Shown here piece after piece: positions 23,838 to 32,867 of a stretch of 64,000 nucleotides of DNA. The notes under the pieces were generated by a model. That model had not been told where the DNA came from. It searched no databases and saw only the letters and a program-made list of their open reading frames with translations. Position 1 is the first letter of the stretch, and each line of letters opens with the position of its first letter. The DNA lies in NCBI GenBank assembly GCA_910575275.1, contig CAJTEE010000009.1, forward strand, positions 62,001 to 126,000. The letters run 5' to 3'. The stretch is from Lachnospiraceae bacterium. Lineage in GTDB: Bacteria; Bacillota; Clostridia; Lachnospirales; Lachnospiraceae. A program made the position numbers and the translations under genes.

Positions 23838-26264
23838 TTATGGCTGTGCAAGTTCCTCCGGGCGGGTCGTCATTATGCGGTAAAGCTCGGTGTCTGCCGG
23901 GAAGCGGTCTACAAAGGGGAGTATCACGTTGCCGTAGAAGATAAGCCCCTGCCCGGCTTCGGAGTGGGTCACATAGGAAAGCTGCTTATTGGAAATGCCT
24001 AACTGCTTCGCCAAAATCTGCCTGTCGCCGCCCGCTTGGTTCAGCATATAAATAAAATCGCTGTTTTCAAAAATGTTTTCGATTTCCCGGCTTGCAAGCA
24101 AATCTTTGACGTTCTGTGTTATGCCCGTGGGTATGCCGCCCCATTTTCTGAAACGCTTCCAGATTTCCACGCTGTAAGCCGCCGTCTGTTCCTCTTTCAG
24201 CAGCAAGTGAAATTCATCTGAATAGTACCATGTGTTAGCGTGGCGTTCCCGGTTCTCGGTCACACGCCCCCAAACTTGGTCTTGTATGATGAGCATACCT
24301 AACTTTTTGAGCTGCTTCCCCAACTCCTTAATGTCAAAGCAGACAAGGCGGTTATGTATGTCTATGTTGGTGCGGTGGTTGAACACGTTAAGGCTTCCAT
24401 GCACATACAGTTCAAGGGCTGCGGCTACCCGTGCGGCTTCCGCTTCCGGCTGTTTCTTTAGTGCGTTGTATAAATCTTCCAGTATCGGCATTTTCGCCGG
24501 GTCGGGGGCGGCAAGGTACTCACGGTAAACCTCCCGCACGGCACGGTCAATCACGGTCTTTTCGATTGGCTCTAAGCCGCTTTTGCCGCCAACGACAAGC
24601 TCACAAAGGGAGAGGATAAAATCGCTTTTCAGTGACAGGGGGCTTTCGTCCTCGGAATAATTGAGGTTCAAGTCCATAGGGTTCACAAAGTCTTTGCTTG
24701 TGGGGGAGATTTTGACTACCTGCCCGCCTAAACGGTTGACAAGGGGTGCGTACTCGGCTTCGGGGTCGCATATCAAGATACAGTCCTTTTTGTCCGCAAC
24801 AAGGAATACGTTTGTGATTTCACGCTTTGCGGAAAAGCTCTTGCCGCTGCCCGGTGTCCCCAGAATTAAACCATTGGGATTTTTGAGCTTCTTCCTGTCC
24901 GCAAGTATCATGTTGTTAGAAAGTGCGTTCAAGCCGTAGTAGAGGGCTTCCCCGTTCTGGAAAAGCTCCTGCGTGGTAAACGGCACGAAAATAGCCGTGC
25001 TTGATGTGGTAAGCCCCCGCTGTATGGGGATTTCGTTCAGTCCCAAAGGCAGGGACGACACAAGCCCGGCTTCCTGCTGATAGTCAAGGCGCACAAGGGA
25101 GCAGTTGGCTTTCTGCGCCACGCCCGCCGTCTGGAATATCTGGTTGTCAAGCTGCTGCTTATTGTCCGCAAGGTTTACCACAAGCAGGGTAAGGAGAAAC
25201 ATTCGCTCGTTGCGGCTCTGCAAGTCCCGCAAGAGGTCTTTTGCGTCCCCGCCGTAGGTGGCAAGGTCGGACGGTATTATATCCATATCGTACCCGCTGC
25301 GTACCGCCTTTTTCTGCTCGGCTATCTTCATAGCGTCTAAATCTGTTATCTTGCGTTTTATGGTCTTTATGGCTTCGCTCTGGTCGATACTGCGGATATG
25401 CAGGTTTACCAATAAATGCCCGTCTACGTTCAAAAGGTCGGCAAGCAGGCGGTCATTCAGTTCCGGCGCAAGTATCTGTAAGAACGATACCGCCCCGGTC
25501 TTGTCGCCCATGCTGAAAAGCCGCCCGTTCTTGAAAGCGAATGAGGGCGGCGCAATGAAATCTTTCGTGGAAAGCCCGGACGGTACAAGCCATTTCCAGT
25601 TGAATAAAAATTTTCTGTCCCCGTCCGGGTGGAAAATGCCGTGCAGCACTTCAAGCCGTTCTTTCCCGTCAAGGGGTCGGTTCGCCGCCCCTAAGATTTT
25701 GAGGTGGTTCAATATATCCGTTTCCAGTCGGTTCAGCCGGGACTTTGCATTTTTAAGGCTGTCGGCTTCCAGTGTGAAAGTAAGGTATTTATGCTTCACA
25801 AGCCCGTTATTGCCCTTTGCAAGCTGGTTTTGGAGCATGGCGGCGTATTCCTCCCGCACATCATCAAAACCGTCCTGCTGCGGCGGTATGGCGATACTCT
25901 TTGAGAAGTCCCCCTGCCCGGCGACACGGTTCACAAAGGTAAGCTGCAAGCCTACGGAGCTGTCAAGGGAGTTGTAGAAGTCGCAAAGGGCTTCAAAGGT
26001 GGCGGTCTTGTCGTCCGGCTGTGCAAGCTGATAGTTGATGTCGGAAAACTCAACGCTTTTTGAGAAAAGATTGTCCTTTACCCGGCATATCCCGTCCGGG
26101 TACATCTGCAAGTAGGGGATTGTCTGCTGTGCGGTGTGCTTTTTCCCGTCCCCCTTTGCCTGCCGCATAAGGGCGGCTATCTGCTTTTTTTCTGCCCGTG
26201 TGAGCCGGATTTTCTCTTTTGCCTGCTGATTTTGCGGTCTGTCTTTGATAGCTTTTTTTCGCAA
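23838..26264 (-). CDS. VirB4/TraE-like conjugation ATPase
   Basis: The 808-residue protein is the motor ATPase of the type IV secretion system. Walker A is ILGTPGSGKSFSAKREI near residues 455-470, and Walker B-like WYYSDEFHLLL lies near 700. The N-terminal half holds the VirB4 domain that docks to membrane subunits (VEFSDINYQLAQPDDKTATF). Translation begins at TTG 26264; an AAGGAGGT site 9 bases upstream makes this start convincing. It therefore overlaps the end of prgI by 215 bases in a different frame. It belongs to the CD1110/Tn1549 VirB4 group. Confidence 0.94.
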   Translation of the reverse strand: MRKKAIKDRPQNQQAKEKIRLTRAEKKQIAALMRQAKGDGKKHTAQQTIPYLQMYPDGICRVKDNLFSKSVEFSDINYQLAQPDDKTATFEALCDFYNSLDSSVGLQLTFVNRVAGQGDFSKSIAIPPQQDGFDDVREEYAAMLQNQLAKGNNGLVKHKYLTFTLEADSLKNAKSRLNRLETDILNHLKILGAANRPLDGKERLEVLHGIFHPDGDRKFLFNWKWLVPSGLSTKDFIAPPSFAFKNGRLFSMGDKTGAVSFLQILAPELNDRLLADLLNVDGHLLVNLHIRSIDQSEAIKTIKRKITDLDAMKIAEQKKAVRSGYDMDIIPSDLATYGGDAKDLLRDLQSRNERMFLLTLLVVNLADNKQQLDNQIFQTAGVAQKANCSLVRLDYQQEAGLVSSLPLGLNEIPIQRGLTTSSTAIFVPFTTQELFQNGEALYYGLNALSNNMILADRKKLKNPNGLILGTPGSGKSFSAKREITNVFLVADKKDCILICDPEAEYAPLVNRLGGQVVKISPTSKDFVNPMDLNLNYSEDESPLSLKSDFILSLCELVVGGKSGLEPIEKTVIDRAVREVYREYLAAPDPAKMPILEDLYNALKKQPEAEAARVAAALELYVHGSLNVFNHRTNIDIHNRLVCFDIKELGKQLKKLGMLIIQDQVWGRVTENRERHANTWYYSDEFHLLLKEEQTAAYSVEIWKRFRKWGGIPTGITQNVKDLLASREIENIFENSDFIYMLNQAGGDRQILAKQLGISNKQLSYVTHSEAGQGLIFYGNVILPFVDRFPADTELYRIMTTRPEELAQP

Positions 26265-26616
26265 TGGCTGTTACCTCCTTGTTAAGTTTCCGTTGCTTCG
26301 CTAAGACGGCATAATAGTTTTCCGTCTGGTAGGGTCGTTCCTTTGGCGTGAGGAAAAACACTCTGATAATGTTACCTAACACTTTTTCAAGCGGCTGCCC
26401 GTGCTTCTCGTACATGGCGAACAGGAAAAACGGGAGCATGGCAAGAACCATGAGAAAGGTCGCTGCGGTCTGCGGGACGCTGCCCTTTATGAGAAAGAAC
26501 AGGGGAACGCCCACGGCTGCCGCCATGCTGAAACACACAAGCTGCCGCTTGGTAAGGTTCAGCGCAACTTTGGTCTTTACTTTTGTAAGGTCTTTGGGTA
26601 CTGTGACATACGCCAT
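26050..26616 (-). CDS. PrgI-family membrane subunit of the mating channel
   Basis: The 188-residue protein opens MAYVTVPKDLTKVKTKVALN and has two close membrane segments near residues 27-75 (QLVCFSMAAAVGVPLFFLIK and FLMVLAMLPFFLFAMYE). This is the PrgI (VirB3-like) layout. ATG 26616 has GAAAGGAGG just upstream and was preferred over the in-frame ATG 26640. The C-terminal ~70 residues are basic and are encoded in the segment that also encodes the VirB4 N-terminus in another frame. It functions next to VirB4 at the inner membrane. Confidence 0.85.
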   Translation of the reverse strand: MAYVTVPKDLTKVKTKVALNLTKRQLVCFSMAAAVGVPLFFLIKGSVPQTAATFLMVLAMLPFFLFAMYEKHGQPLEKVLGNIIRVFFLTPKERPYQTENYYAVLAKQRKLNKEVTAIAKKSYQRQTAKSAGKRENPAHTGRKKADSRPYAAGKGGREKAHRTADNPLLADVPGRDMPGKGQSFLKKR

Positions 26617-26657
26617 TGATAACCTCCTTTCTGCCCGCATGGGGCGTTGTCTGAAAT

Positions 26658-27527
26658 CTAATGTGCGTGGAAAATGCTTTTTGCAAGGCTTCCCGTTTTA
26701 AAGAGGGAAAAGCAGAGTATCACGGTGTAGGCGGCTATGCTGAAAATGGCACTGTGCAGGTTTGAAGCGATTACCATTTCATTCACAAGCACGGCGTAAA
26801 TCCCTACGCATACCATGATGAAAAAGCCCTGTACGCCCAATGCGAACAAGCCTTTGAGATAGTTGTTCCCAATGCTTCCCCATTCCCTGTTAGTCATGGT
26901 GGCAAAGGGGATAGGCGCAACGGAGCAGGTCAGATATATCTCAATCATTCTTCCGTAGAGGATAACCGTAATCAGTACGGACATAATCTTCATGCACATA
27001 CTAACAAGGGCGGTTTCCATTACAAGCAAAAGCAGTTCGGGGACTTCCATTGTTTCCATGTTGGCGGTCATGGCGGCAAGGGTGCTTTCCACGTCAATAG
27101 CGGTGTCGGAGCTTATCACGCCCGCCGCACTGTTGACTAAATGCTGCCCCACGTCAAAGACCGCCATAGTAATGTCAAAGACGTGGGTAACAAGGTAGAC
27201 GGCTACCCACGCTTTGAACACATATTTGAAGAACATGAAAGTGTCAATGTCATGCAGGCTGTTCTTGTCCGTAACCATGCTGATTAGTTCCACGCATAGC
27301 ACATAAGTAATGACAAGCCCCGCAATGGGGAGAATGACGGTCTGTGAAAGGTTCTGTATCATGGAAAACACGCCGCCATTCCACCCCTGCGGGGTCTGCC
27401 CTGCCTGCGCCGCTATCGTGCCGACTTTCTCGTTCACGTCCCCGAACATATTTGACAGGTTTCCGTTAATCGCCCCGATTAAAAGCTCCTTTAGCCATTC
27501 GTTAATGGCTTCAAATATGCTCTCCAT
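26658..27527 (-). CDS. VirB6/TrbL-like polytopic membrane protein of the mating channel
   Basis: The 289-residue product has about six membrane segments and begins MESIFEAINEWLKELLIGAI. An N-terminal region exposed outside (NLSNMFGDVNEKVGTIAAQA) precedes the first strong segment SQTVILPIAGLVITYVLCVE. The family is the CD1112/TrbL-like proteins of Firmicutes ICEs that form the inner-membrane part of the channel, like VirB6. It lies 19 bases after the end of maff2 exon 2 and before prgI in the transfer operon. Confidence 0.85.
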   Translation of the reverse strand: MESIFEAINEWLKELLIGAINGNLSNMFGDVNEKVGTIAAQAGQTPQGWNGGVFSMIQNLSQTVILPIAGLVITYVLCVELISMVTDKNSLHDIDTFMFFKYVFKAWVAVYLVTHVFDITMAVFDVGQHLVNSAAGVISSDTAIDVESTLAAMTANMETMEVPELLLLVMETALVSMCMKIMSVLITVILYGRMIEIYLTCSVAPIPFATMTNREWGSIGNNYLKGLFALGVQGFFIMVCVGIYAVLVNEMVIASNLHSAIFSIAAYTVILCFSLFKTGSLAKSIFHAH

Positions 27528-27546
27528 AAGCGGCTACCTCCCCGGA

Positions 27547-28720
27547 TTATCCGAACAGCCCGGAAAGCAGCGGGATTAAGGTTGTGCCGATAAGCGCAAC
27601 GCCGCCGCCCGCCATAAGCTGCTTCATGCCTTGACTTTTCGCCCCCGATTGCGATAGGTAAGCCTACAGTTTCAAATGTTTCCGGCTTTTCCCCCGCTTA
27701 GCACCGTGCGTGCGACTTTCACCGCACACGGCGCCCCATCGAATTTAGAAATTTTACGTTTTAAACATAACTTACACACTTCGTTACAGCATTAAAAAAT
27801 TGTTTGTGCTTTTGCTGCTCCGAAGTCAACACAGGCACCCACCCCTTTCGGTTAGGATTTTCTTTGTCATACTCGAAGCTGTGTTTGTTATGTTTTCAGT
27901 TTTTGTTTCTAAATCCGACTGGTGGCTATCCCTCCACGGGCTTTTTATTCCCGCTTCATAGGTACTGTGCCACCACTTTCGCCGGAATTAAGATAAGTTA
28001 TAGCGATAGTGGAATATCATAACTGATATACCAGCATTCCCTGCTGGTTTTCGCTTTTCCTTATCAGCGTGACATCAGCCTGCAACAGCCTTATCATTCA
28101 CATCCCGGTTTACCACGTTCCAACAATCCTATCATTGAATACTTTTAGGTGCTTCCTCTAAGCCTGTGTCCAATTCAAAGAATCTTACCGCCTGTAACGG
28201 TATGTGGACGTTCATAACAACCAGTCTTACTAATCCACGGACACCCCAATTTAATGGGGAAATGCCTTTCGACAAATCCAAACGTTTAGACCCGTACATT
28301 CGGAAGTACGCCAGTATTTTCATACATTCTCACCATGAGTATCCGACACCCGGCATATAGGTGACGCCATCCACCTCTGGACAGGTTTCGTGCGGGAATA
28401 TCCCGTTTACGGTCACTCTCTGCCGACTTCACCGAGCTTTTGACGGTTAGGCAGTTGCATACCGCCGCCAATCGGAGTATCAGTGTGGGCGTTTCAAGGC
28501 GTTACCCTGTCATTCCACCCATCGGATTGTCAGTTCTCCTAAGATTTCAGGCTGTTTAGCCTTTCGACTTAGTGCGTAACCTTTTCAGTTACGAACGTGT
28601 CGCACGATTGTCGTTGCCGTAACCCTCTAAGAGATTGATAACGCCCCATACGCCCAGACCTGCGCCCAATGCGATAACAAGTGTCTGCAATACGTTTACT
28701 GCGCTGTTAAAAAATGCCAT
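27547..28720 (-). CDS. Maff2-family small membrane protein, split by a group II intron
   Basis: Two exons, 28720-28606 (115 nt) and 27647-27547 (101 nt), join to a 216-nt frame coding 71 residues. The product starts MAFFNSAVNVLQTLVIALGA and after the splice reads NDNPGAKSQGMKQLMAGGG, ending IPLLSGLFG. This is the normal Maff2 sequence and length. It has two membrane segments and is probably a VirB2-like or channel subunit of the ICE. Without splicing the frame reads into the intron and stops after four foreign residues (RATRS-type end). The start ATG 28720 follows GCGAGGG. Confidence 0.88.
27648..28605 (-). other. Group II intron, 958 nt, without a maturase gene
   Basis: On the minus strand the intron starts GTGCGACACG, the group II 5' consensus, directly after exon 1. 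Domain V is the 34-nt hairpin at 27734-27701 with a GAAA tetraloop (GGTGAAAGTCGCACGCACGG within it). EBS1 at 28128-28121 (GATTGTTG) pairs with IBS1, CGACAATC, the last eight exon bases, with one wobble. Removal restores the Maff2 frame exactly. No reverse-transcriptase frame is present: domain IV holds only a ~25-codon frame (VPVLTSEQQKHKQFF). Splicing would need self-catalysis or a maturase from elsewhere. Confidence 0.93.
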
Positions 28721-29499
28721 ATAGCCCTCGCTTTCTGCCGTTTCCTGCGGCTTGGAAAATGGTTTCTGGGTATGAAAAAAGCCGCCAGTCTTGGCGGCTG
28801 TCCCCACGCTGCGTAGGTGCTGCGGCGTGGCGGTATTCAGTTGTAAAGGGGTGGTGCGCCCCTCTGGTGGGCGCACGAACCATGTACCCGGTGTTTACGT
28901 TTTTGATGATATGTACCTCCGTTTTTATAAATAAATGAATGGGGGAGAGGGGGAGTTTCAGCAGCCGCCCGGCGTTGTGGAAAAATCCAAAAGTTTAGAT
29001 TTTCCCACAAATCCAAACTTAGAAGAAATCCAAACTTTCCTCTGTAAATCCTTTATTCAAGGCATTTTCTGATAAAAAAGTTTGGATTTTGTTTTGTACT
29101 TCTCTTGTCAGAAATGAGAATAAATTGATTGAAACAGAGCTAAATAGTAGTGTTTTACGCATTTTGTCATAATTGGAGTATTGTACTTTGTGAAACGAAA
29201 TCCAAACTTTTTCCGGCAAGAATCCCCAATTATCAAGCTGTTTTCAGAAAAGTTTGGATTTTATATAAGTTTGGATTTGTGGGAATGTGTATAACTGCCT
29301 TGCTCATGGAGTTGTGGGAAACGCTGTTTGCAGGACGTGGGAAAGCTGCACTTTGCTTTTCCATGTGCTGTGAATGGCGTTTTCCATGACGGAATAGGCT
29401 GTTATGCACATTTCCATGACGCAAAGCCCTTTTCCCTGCGCCTTTTCCCCTGCCCCCATATCCTCCCGGCTGCTATGCAAAAGGGCGGCTTTCCTGCCG
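28721..29499. other. 779-bp intergenic stretch between maff2 and the small gene after virD4
   Basis: I see no convincing gene. Its centre (28980-29290) is AT-rich, unlike its neighbours, and holds a symmetric array of 12-bp repeats described separately. The 29290-29499 part includes TTTTCCATG and ATTTCCATGACG-like repeats near 29358-29420. It probably contains a promoter or replication-related site of the ICE. Confidence 0.6.
29009..29278. repeat. Symmetric array of six 12-bp repeats AAATCCAAACTT
   Basis: Exact copies occur at 29009, 29026 and 29198 on the plus strand, and inverted at 29078, 29250 and 29267 (12 bp each). The left trio (+,+,- with start spacings of 17 and 52) is the mirror image of the right trio (+,-,- with 52 and 17). 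The outermost copies extend to a 20-bp inverted repeat TTCCCACAAATCCAAACTTA. Sequence between repeats is not conserved, so the spacing itself appears selected. Iterons, a partition site or operators are possible. Confidence 0.85.
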
Positions 29500-29670
29500 T
29501 CACTGTTGCGGGATAAGCCCCCGGCGTGTGACATACTCCGTTGCATAAAGGCGGTTTTCTGCGTCCCGTTCCTCCCAGTATTCCCGCAATGCGTTTTCTG
29601 CGGTTTCCGCAACATTCATCAGAAATCTTTCAATGTCATTTTCTTTTGTCTTTGTGTTACGTCTGCTCAT
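29500..29670 (-). CDS. Small charged protein coupled to virD4
   Basis: The 56-residue protein starts MSRRNTKTKENDIERFLMNV and continues AETAENALREYWEERDAENR. It is highly charged and helical, with no known motif. Its ATG overlaps the last codons of virD4, so translation is coupled. It is common in this place in related ICEs, I believe, but without an assigned role. A partner or chaperone of the coupling protein is conceivable from position alone. Confidence 0.65.
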   Translation of the reverse strand: MSRRNTKTKENDIERFLMNVAETAENALREYWEERDAENRLYATEYVTRRGLIPQQ

Positions 29671-30931
29671 GGTCTGTTTCCTCCTGCAAATCTGCCCCGT
29701 CAATCTCGTAGAGGTCAAAGGGTTCTTCCGGCTTGATAACTGCCGGGCGGCGTTTTAGATACTTCTCAATGTCAAATTCATTCTTCTTGTCAAAATCGGA
29801 GAGGAATTTATATCTTGGGTGCTTGGTTATATCGAACTTGTCGCTGAAAAAGGGACGTGCGCCCCTTACCTGCAAGATACATTTGCCGCCGTCCATGACG
29901 GCTATTTCATCTTGGCTCATAAGCTCCTTTCCCAATTTCTGATAGTTCAGCCCGTAGGTCTTTTCCTTTCCCCGGTTCTCGGAAGTGTTGTATAAATCTA
30001 TGGTTTCCCGTCCCAAAAGCTCCGACATTTCTTTGAGCGTGGTTTTCTCCTTGCCGCCTAAGAAAAGGGTCGTGTCGCAATTCCCTGTGATTGTGTCGGC
30101 GTTGTCCTTGTAAATGGCTTTTAACTGGCTCTGCGCCTGCAAGATAAGGCAGGCGGATATTTCCCGGCTTCGGATTGTCGCAATCAGCTTTTCCAGTTTG
30201 GGTATCTGCCCGATATTCGCCACTTCATCAAGCAGGCAGCGGACGTGTACGGGAAGCCTGCCGCCGTACACATCATCTGCCTTGTCGCATAAGAGGTTGA
30301 AAAGCTGCGTATACATCATGGCGACAATGAAATTGAATGTGTCGTCCGTGTCGGAGATAATGACAAAGAGGGCGGTTTTCCTGTCCCCCAACGTGTCAAG
30401 CTCCAAATCGTCCGTTTCCATAAGCTCCCGCAGCTCCTTAATGTCAAAGGGGGAAAGCCTTGCGCCGCAGCTAATTAAAATCGACTTCGCCGTTTTGCCC
30501 GCCGCTAATTTATATTTGCGGTACTGCTTTACGGCAAAGTGTTCCGGGTCTTTTTCTTCCAGACGGTCAAACATCAAATCCACGGGGTTCTTAAAGTCCT
30601 CGTCGTCCTCCCTCGCTTCGCTTGCGTTTATCATGTCAAGCAGGGTCGTAAAATTCTTTTCTTCTTCCGGGGCTTCGTAGTAGATGTAGCCGATTAGTGC
30701 GGTGTAGTAGAGCTTTTCCGCTTTCGTCCAGAAGTCCTCGGACGATTTTTCGCCCTCGCCTTTGGTGTTTACCATGATTGTGTTGACAAGTTTCAGTATG
30801 TCTTTCTCACTGTGCAGGTAGGCAAAGGGGTTGTAGTGCATGGACTTCTTGAAATTGATAGTATTCAGCACTTTTATCTTATAGCCGCCCTTGTGTAGCA
30901 GTTTTCCGCACTCTATGAGGATTGTGCCTTT
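29657..30931 (-). pseudogene. virD4 (type IV coupling protein), 3' part separated by the IME
   Basis: This segment holds the C-terminal 424 residues of the VirD4/TraG-like coupling ATPase. It begins KGTILIECGKLLHKGGYKIK and includes the Walker B region VRCLLDEVANIGQIPKLEKL and LILQAQSQLKAIY. The N-terminal 173 residues are encoded at 37839-37321. Joining them restores CVTDPKGTILIE and a 597-residue protein of normal size. As it stands, the ATPase lacks its Walker A and membrane anchor. An internal ATG at 30871 could yield a fragment, but this would not be functional as a coupling protein. Confidence 0.93.
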
Positions 30932-30961
30932 TCGGACGGTGTGTCAAGGACATATTTACCG

Positions 30962-31132
30962 TTACACAAGCTGAATGTCCTGTTCAATCAATCTCTTGAT
31001 TTTATCAGCCATTGTTTCCTTGCTGGTATCACTGAAATGTATAGATACCTCATAAGTGGTCGTGCCTATCCGCCGGATAAGCCGCGGCGCTTCCTGTCTT
31101 GTGGTGATAGTTGTTGTATCTGCTTTATTCAT
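30962..31132 (-). CDS. tnpW: TnpW-family small protein of the IME
   Basis: The 56-residue protein starts MNKADTTTITTRQEAPRLIR and continues with RIGTTTYEVSIHFSDTSKET, then MADKIKRLIEQDIQLV. This is the small transposon-encoded TnpW family first named in Tn4451, whose role is unknown. It is the last gene at this end of the element, about 30 bases from the junction. Its ATG overlaps (ATGA) the stop of an upstream short frame carried by the inverted-repeat arm. It is too short to show in many annotations. Confidence 0.82.
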   Translation of the reverse strand: MNKADTTTITTRQEAPRLIRRIGTTTYEVSIHFSDTSKETMADKIKRLIEQDIQLV

Positions 31133-31183
31133 TTAGATTTCCTTTCTGCTGATTCAAGTTTTTGTCTTTCCCTTCCGTTCCAC

Positions 31184-31430
31184 CTATCCAGCCAGTCAAG
31201 GGTCGGGTCGTATTTTCGCCGCTTCGCTCTGAAAATCTCCACCCTTTCCCCCTTGACAGTCTGGATTTTTGCCGTGCCATTGCGCTGCCGACAACGGGGA
31301 ACAGGAAAAAGAACTGTTTCCCGCTGTCGTCCGCTCCATTCTACGGCAAAACCGGCTCCACTGGTGTACCGGCGGCGTTAGTGCTATGCGGTGGCTCTGC
31401 CCCCACACCCCCGACCTCATCCAAAGAACA
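31184..31430. repeat. Left arm of a ~250-bp imperfect inverted repeat in the IME
   Basis: This arm is the imperfect reverse complement of 34041-34289. Matching parts include CGGCAAAACCGGCTCC, TCCACCCTTTCCCCCTTGAC and GTGGCTCTGCCCCCACACCC. Both arms keep a coding-like signal on opposite strands (KGERVEI, RRKYDP, LDRLDR). In this arm the frame ends at the tnpW start. The arms flank the relaxase/ATPase pair. Confidence 0.8.
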
Positions 31431-31440
31431 GGAGGGAGGG

Positions 31441-32691
31441 TCAGCGTTCCTGTTGCCGCTTCCTTTTGGGGGATTGCGTGGGCGCGGAGGTTTCCGGTTC
31501 CAGCCGTTTCAGGCTTTCCAGTGCCTTCCTTGTCTGTTCCGGGTGCAGCCGTTCCAGTTCCATATAGTCTTTTGTTCTACCCTTCAAGTCCTGCCAGCGG
31601 GTACGGTAGATTTCCAGCCCCTTCACCGCTTCGGTAAGCTGCCGTTGCAATTCAAGGACTTTCCCTTGTGACGCAAGCCCGGACTTTGCAAGGGTCAGCA
31701 GCTTCTTAAATTCTTCCGGGAGTAGTTCCATGTGTCCCCAAAGGTTCTTCTTTCCCATGCGTTCCAGTTCGCTATACATTGCGCTGGCTTTCTCCGTGAC
31801 CGTAAGCTGTTTGTCCAGCCCGGCTAATTGCTTGCCTTTCTGCTTCAAGGTTTTATCCAGAGCCGCCGCCTGTTCCTCTTTGTCGGCAACGTCACCGGCA
31901 AGCCCGGCAAGTCGCGCCTTGTCCTGCTTTATCTTGTATTCCAGCACGCCCAGATGTGCCGCTGTACTGCCACGTTCCCCGCGCTCAAAGTCTTTAAACC
32001 CTGCCGCCTGCATATGCTCAAAAAAACGGTCTTGTAGGAGGGAATAAGCGTTGATTAGAAGGGCTTTCCCGTTTTCGTCCCGCTGAATGTTCCCTTCTTT
32101 ATCCAGCGCCTTTTCAGATGCCCATTTCTTGCTATGACTGACCTGATGAATCACTTCCTTTGTCGTCCCCACAAGAGCCGGGTCTTTGCAGCGCTTTGTC
32201 CACTTGACTTCCTTTTCCACCACCGGCACATACACCACATGGAGATGATAGTGGTAGATGTCGCGCCCAAGCTGTTCAGAGAGCGCCCGGTTCCGTTCAT
32301 CCGCGTGCATGACTGCCGAGAGGATATATTCCTCACCCCCGGCTTCCTTCACTGCCAGCCGGTAGGCTTCCTCAAAGAACCGCTTTGCATACGCATAGCC
32401 GCCATTCCGCTCAAAATATGCGGAGTTCACGTCAAACACCATTTCGTCAACTACTTTAGCGTCCTGTTTCAGCCCCCTTGTGCTGATTGTGCCGTTTTCT
32501 ACCATATGCTCAAATGTTTCCGCATAGCTTCCCTCACAGCGCTTGAAATGCACGTTGAGGGCGGCGCGTTCCCGGTCAATGTCCGTGTTTGCATAGCCGC
32601 TGTTCTTGCGTTCGTTGTGCCGTTCCCGGATTCCAAGCCCGGCTTTGCGGTAGGCTTTGTTCCGCACAACACAGCGGTCAGTCTTTCCCAT
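31441..32691 (-). CDS. MobV/Pre-type relaxase of the IME (TnpZ-like)
   Basis: The 416-residue protein belongs to the Mob_Pre family of relaxases that mobilise small elements. The N-terminal segment includes GIRERHNERKNSGYANTDID and RAALNVHFKRCEGSYAETFE. A metal-binding HYHLHVVYVPVV motif lies near residues 140-152, and KWTKRCKDPALVGTTKEVIH follows. The C-terminal 170 residues form coiled coils (ALDKTLKQKGKQLAGLDKQL). It would nick the IME oriT and borrow the host ICE channel. The gene lies 177 bases downstream of the TnpY-like gene. Confidence 0.92.
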   Translation of the reverse strand: MGKTDRCVVRNKAYRKAGLGIRERHNERKNSGYANTDIDRERAALNVHFKRCEGSYAETFEHMVENGTISTRGLKQDAKVVDEMVFDVNSAYFERNGGYAYAKRFFEEAYRLAVKEAGGEEYILSAVMHADERNRALSEQLGRDIYHYHLHVVYVPVVEKEVKWTKRCKDPALVGTTKEVIHQVSHSKKWASEKALDKEGNIQRDENGKALLINAYSLLQDRFFEHMQAAGFKDFERGERGSTAAHLGVLEYKIKQDKARLAGLAGDVADKEEQAAALDKTLKQKGKQLAGLDKQLTVTEKASAMYSELERMGKKNLWGHMELLPEEFKKLLTLAKSGLASQGKVLELQRQLTEAVKGLEIYRTRWQDLKGRTKDYMELERLHPEQTRKALESLKRLEPETSAPTQSPKRKRQQER

Positions 32692-32772
32692 AAATGCTCC
32701 TTTCCGGGGCTATGTTACGCTTTAGAAGCCCGTTTTGGGGGCAGTTGGTATAAAACCCCGCCGGGCATGGAA

Positions 32773-32815
32773 AAGGGGCTGGAAACGCCTGTAAACAGGC
32801 ACTTTTCAAGCCCCT
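32773..32815 (-). terminator. Hairpin between the TnpY-like gene and the MobV relaxase gene
   Basis: On the minus strand GGGGCTTGAAAAGTGCCTG pairs with CAGGCGTTTCCAGCCCC around TTTA, followed by TTTTCC. It lies just after the 32868 stop and before the relaxase start at 32691. It could attenuate transcription into the relaxase gene. Confidence 0.55.
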
Positions 32816-32867
32816 ATTGCGTAACATATGCCCCCTGTTGCCGCCTGTCTGATGACGATGACGGTAT

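Noticed and set aside
27804-28022. 72-residue plus-strand frame in the group II intron
   Set aside because: Antisense to the intron domain IV/III region; no maturase or homing-endonuclease motif.
28132-28471. Two 60-residue minus-strand frames in the intron
   Set aside because: They lie in the ribozyme body (domains I-III). No reverse-transcriptase motifs such as YADD are present.
29002-29286. Miniature transposable element with 20-bp terminal repeats
   Set aside because: The 20-bp inverted ends could suggest a MITE, but the inner 12-bp repeats with mirrored spacing and no clear target duplication fit a protein-binding array better.
28981-29290. CRISPR array
   Set aside because: The repeats are 12 bp, in both orientations and with mirrored, unequal spacing; there are no cas genes anywhere in the window.
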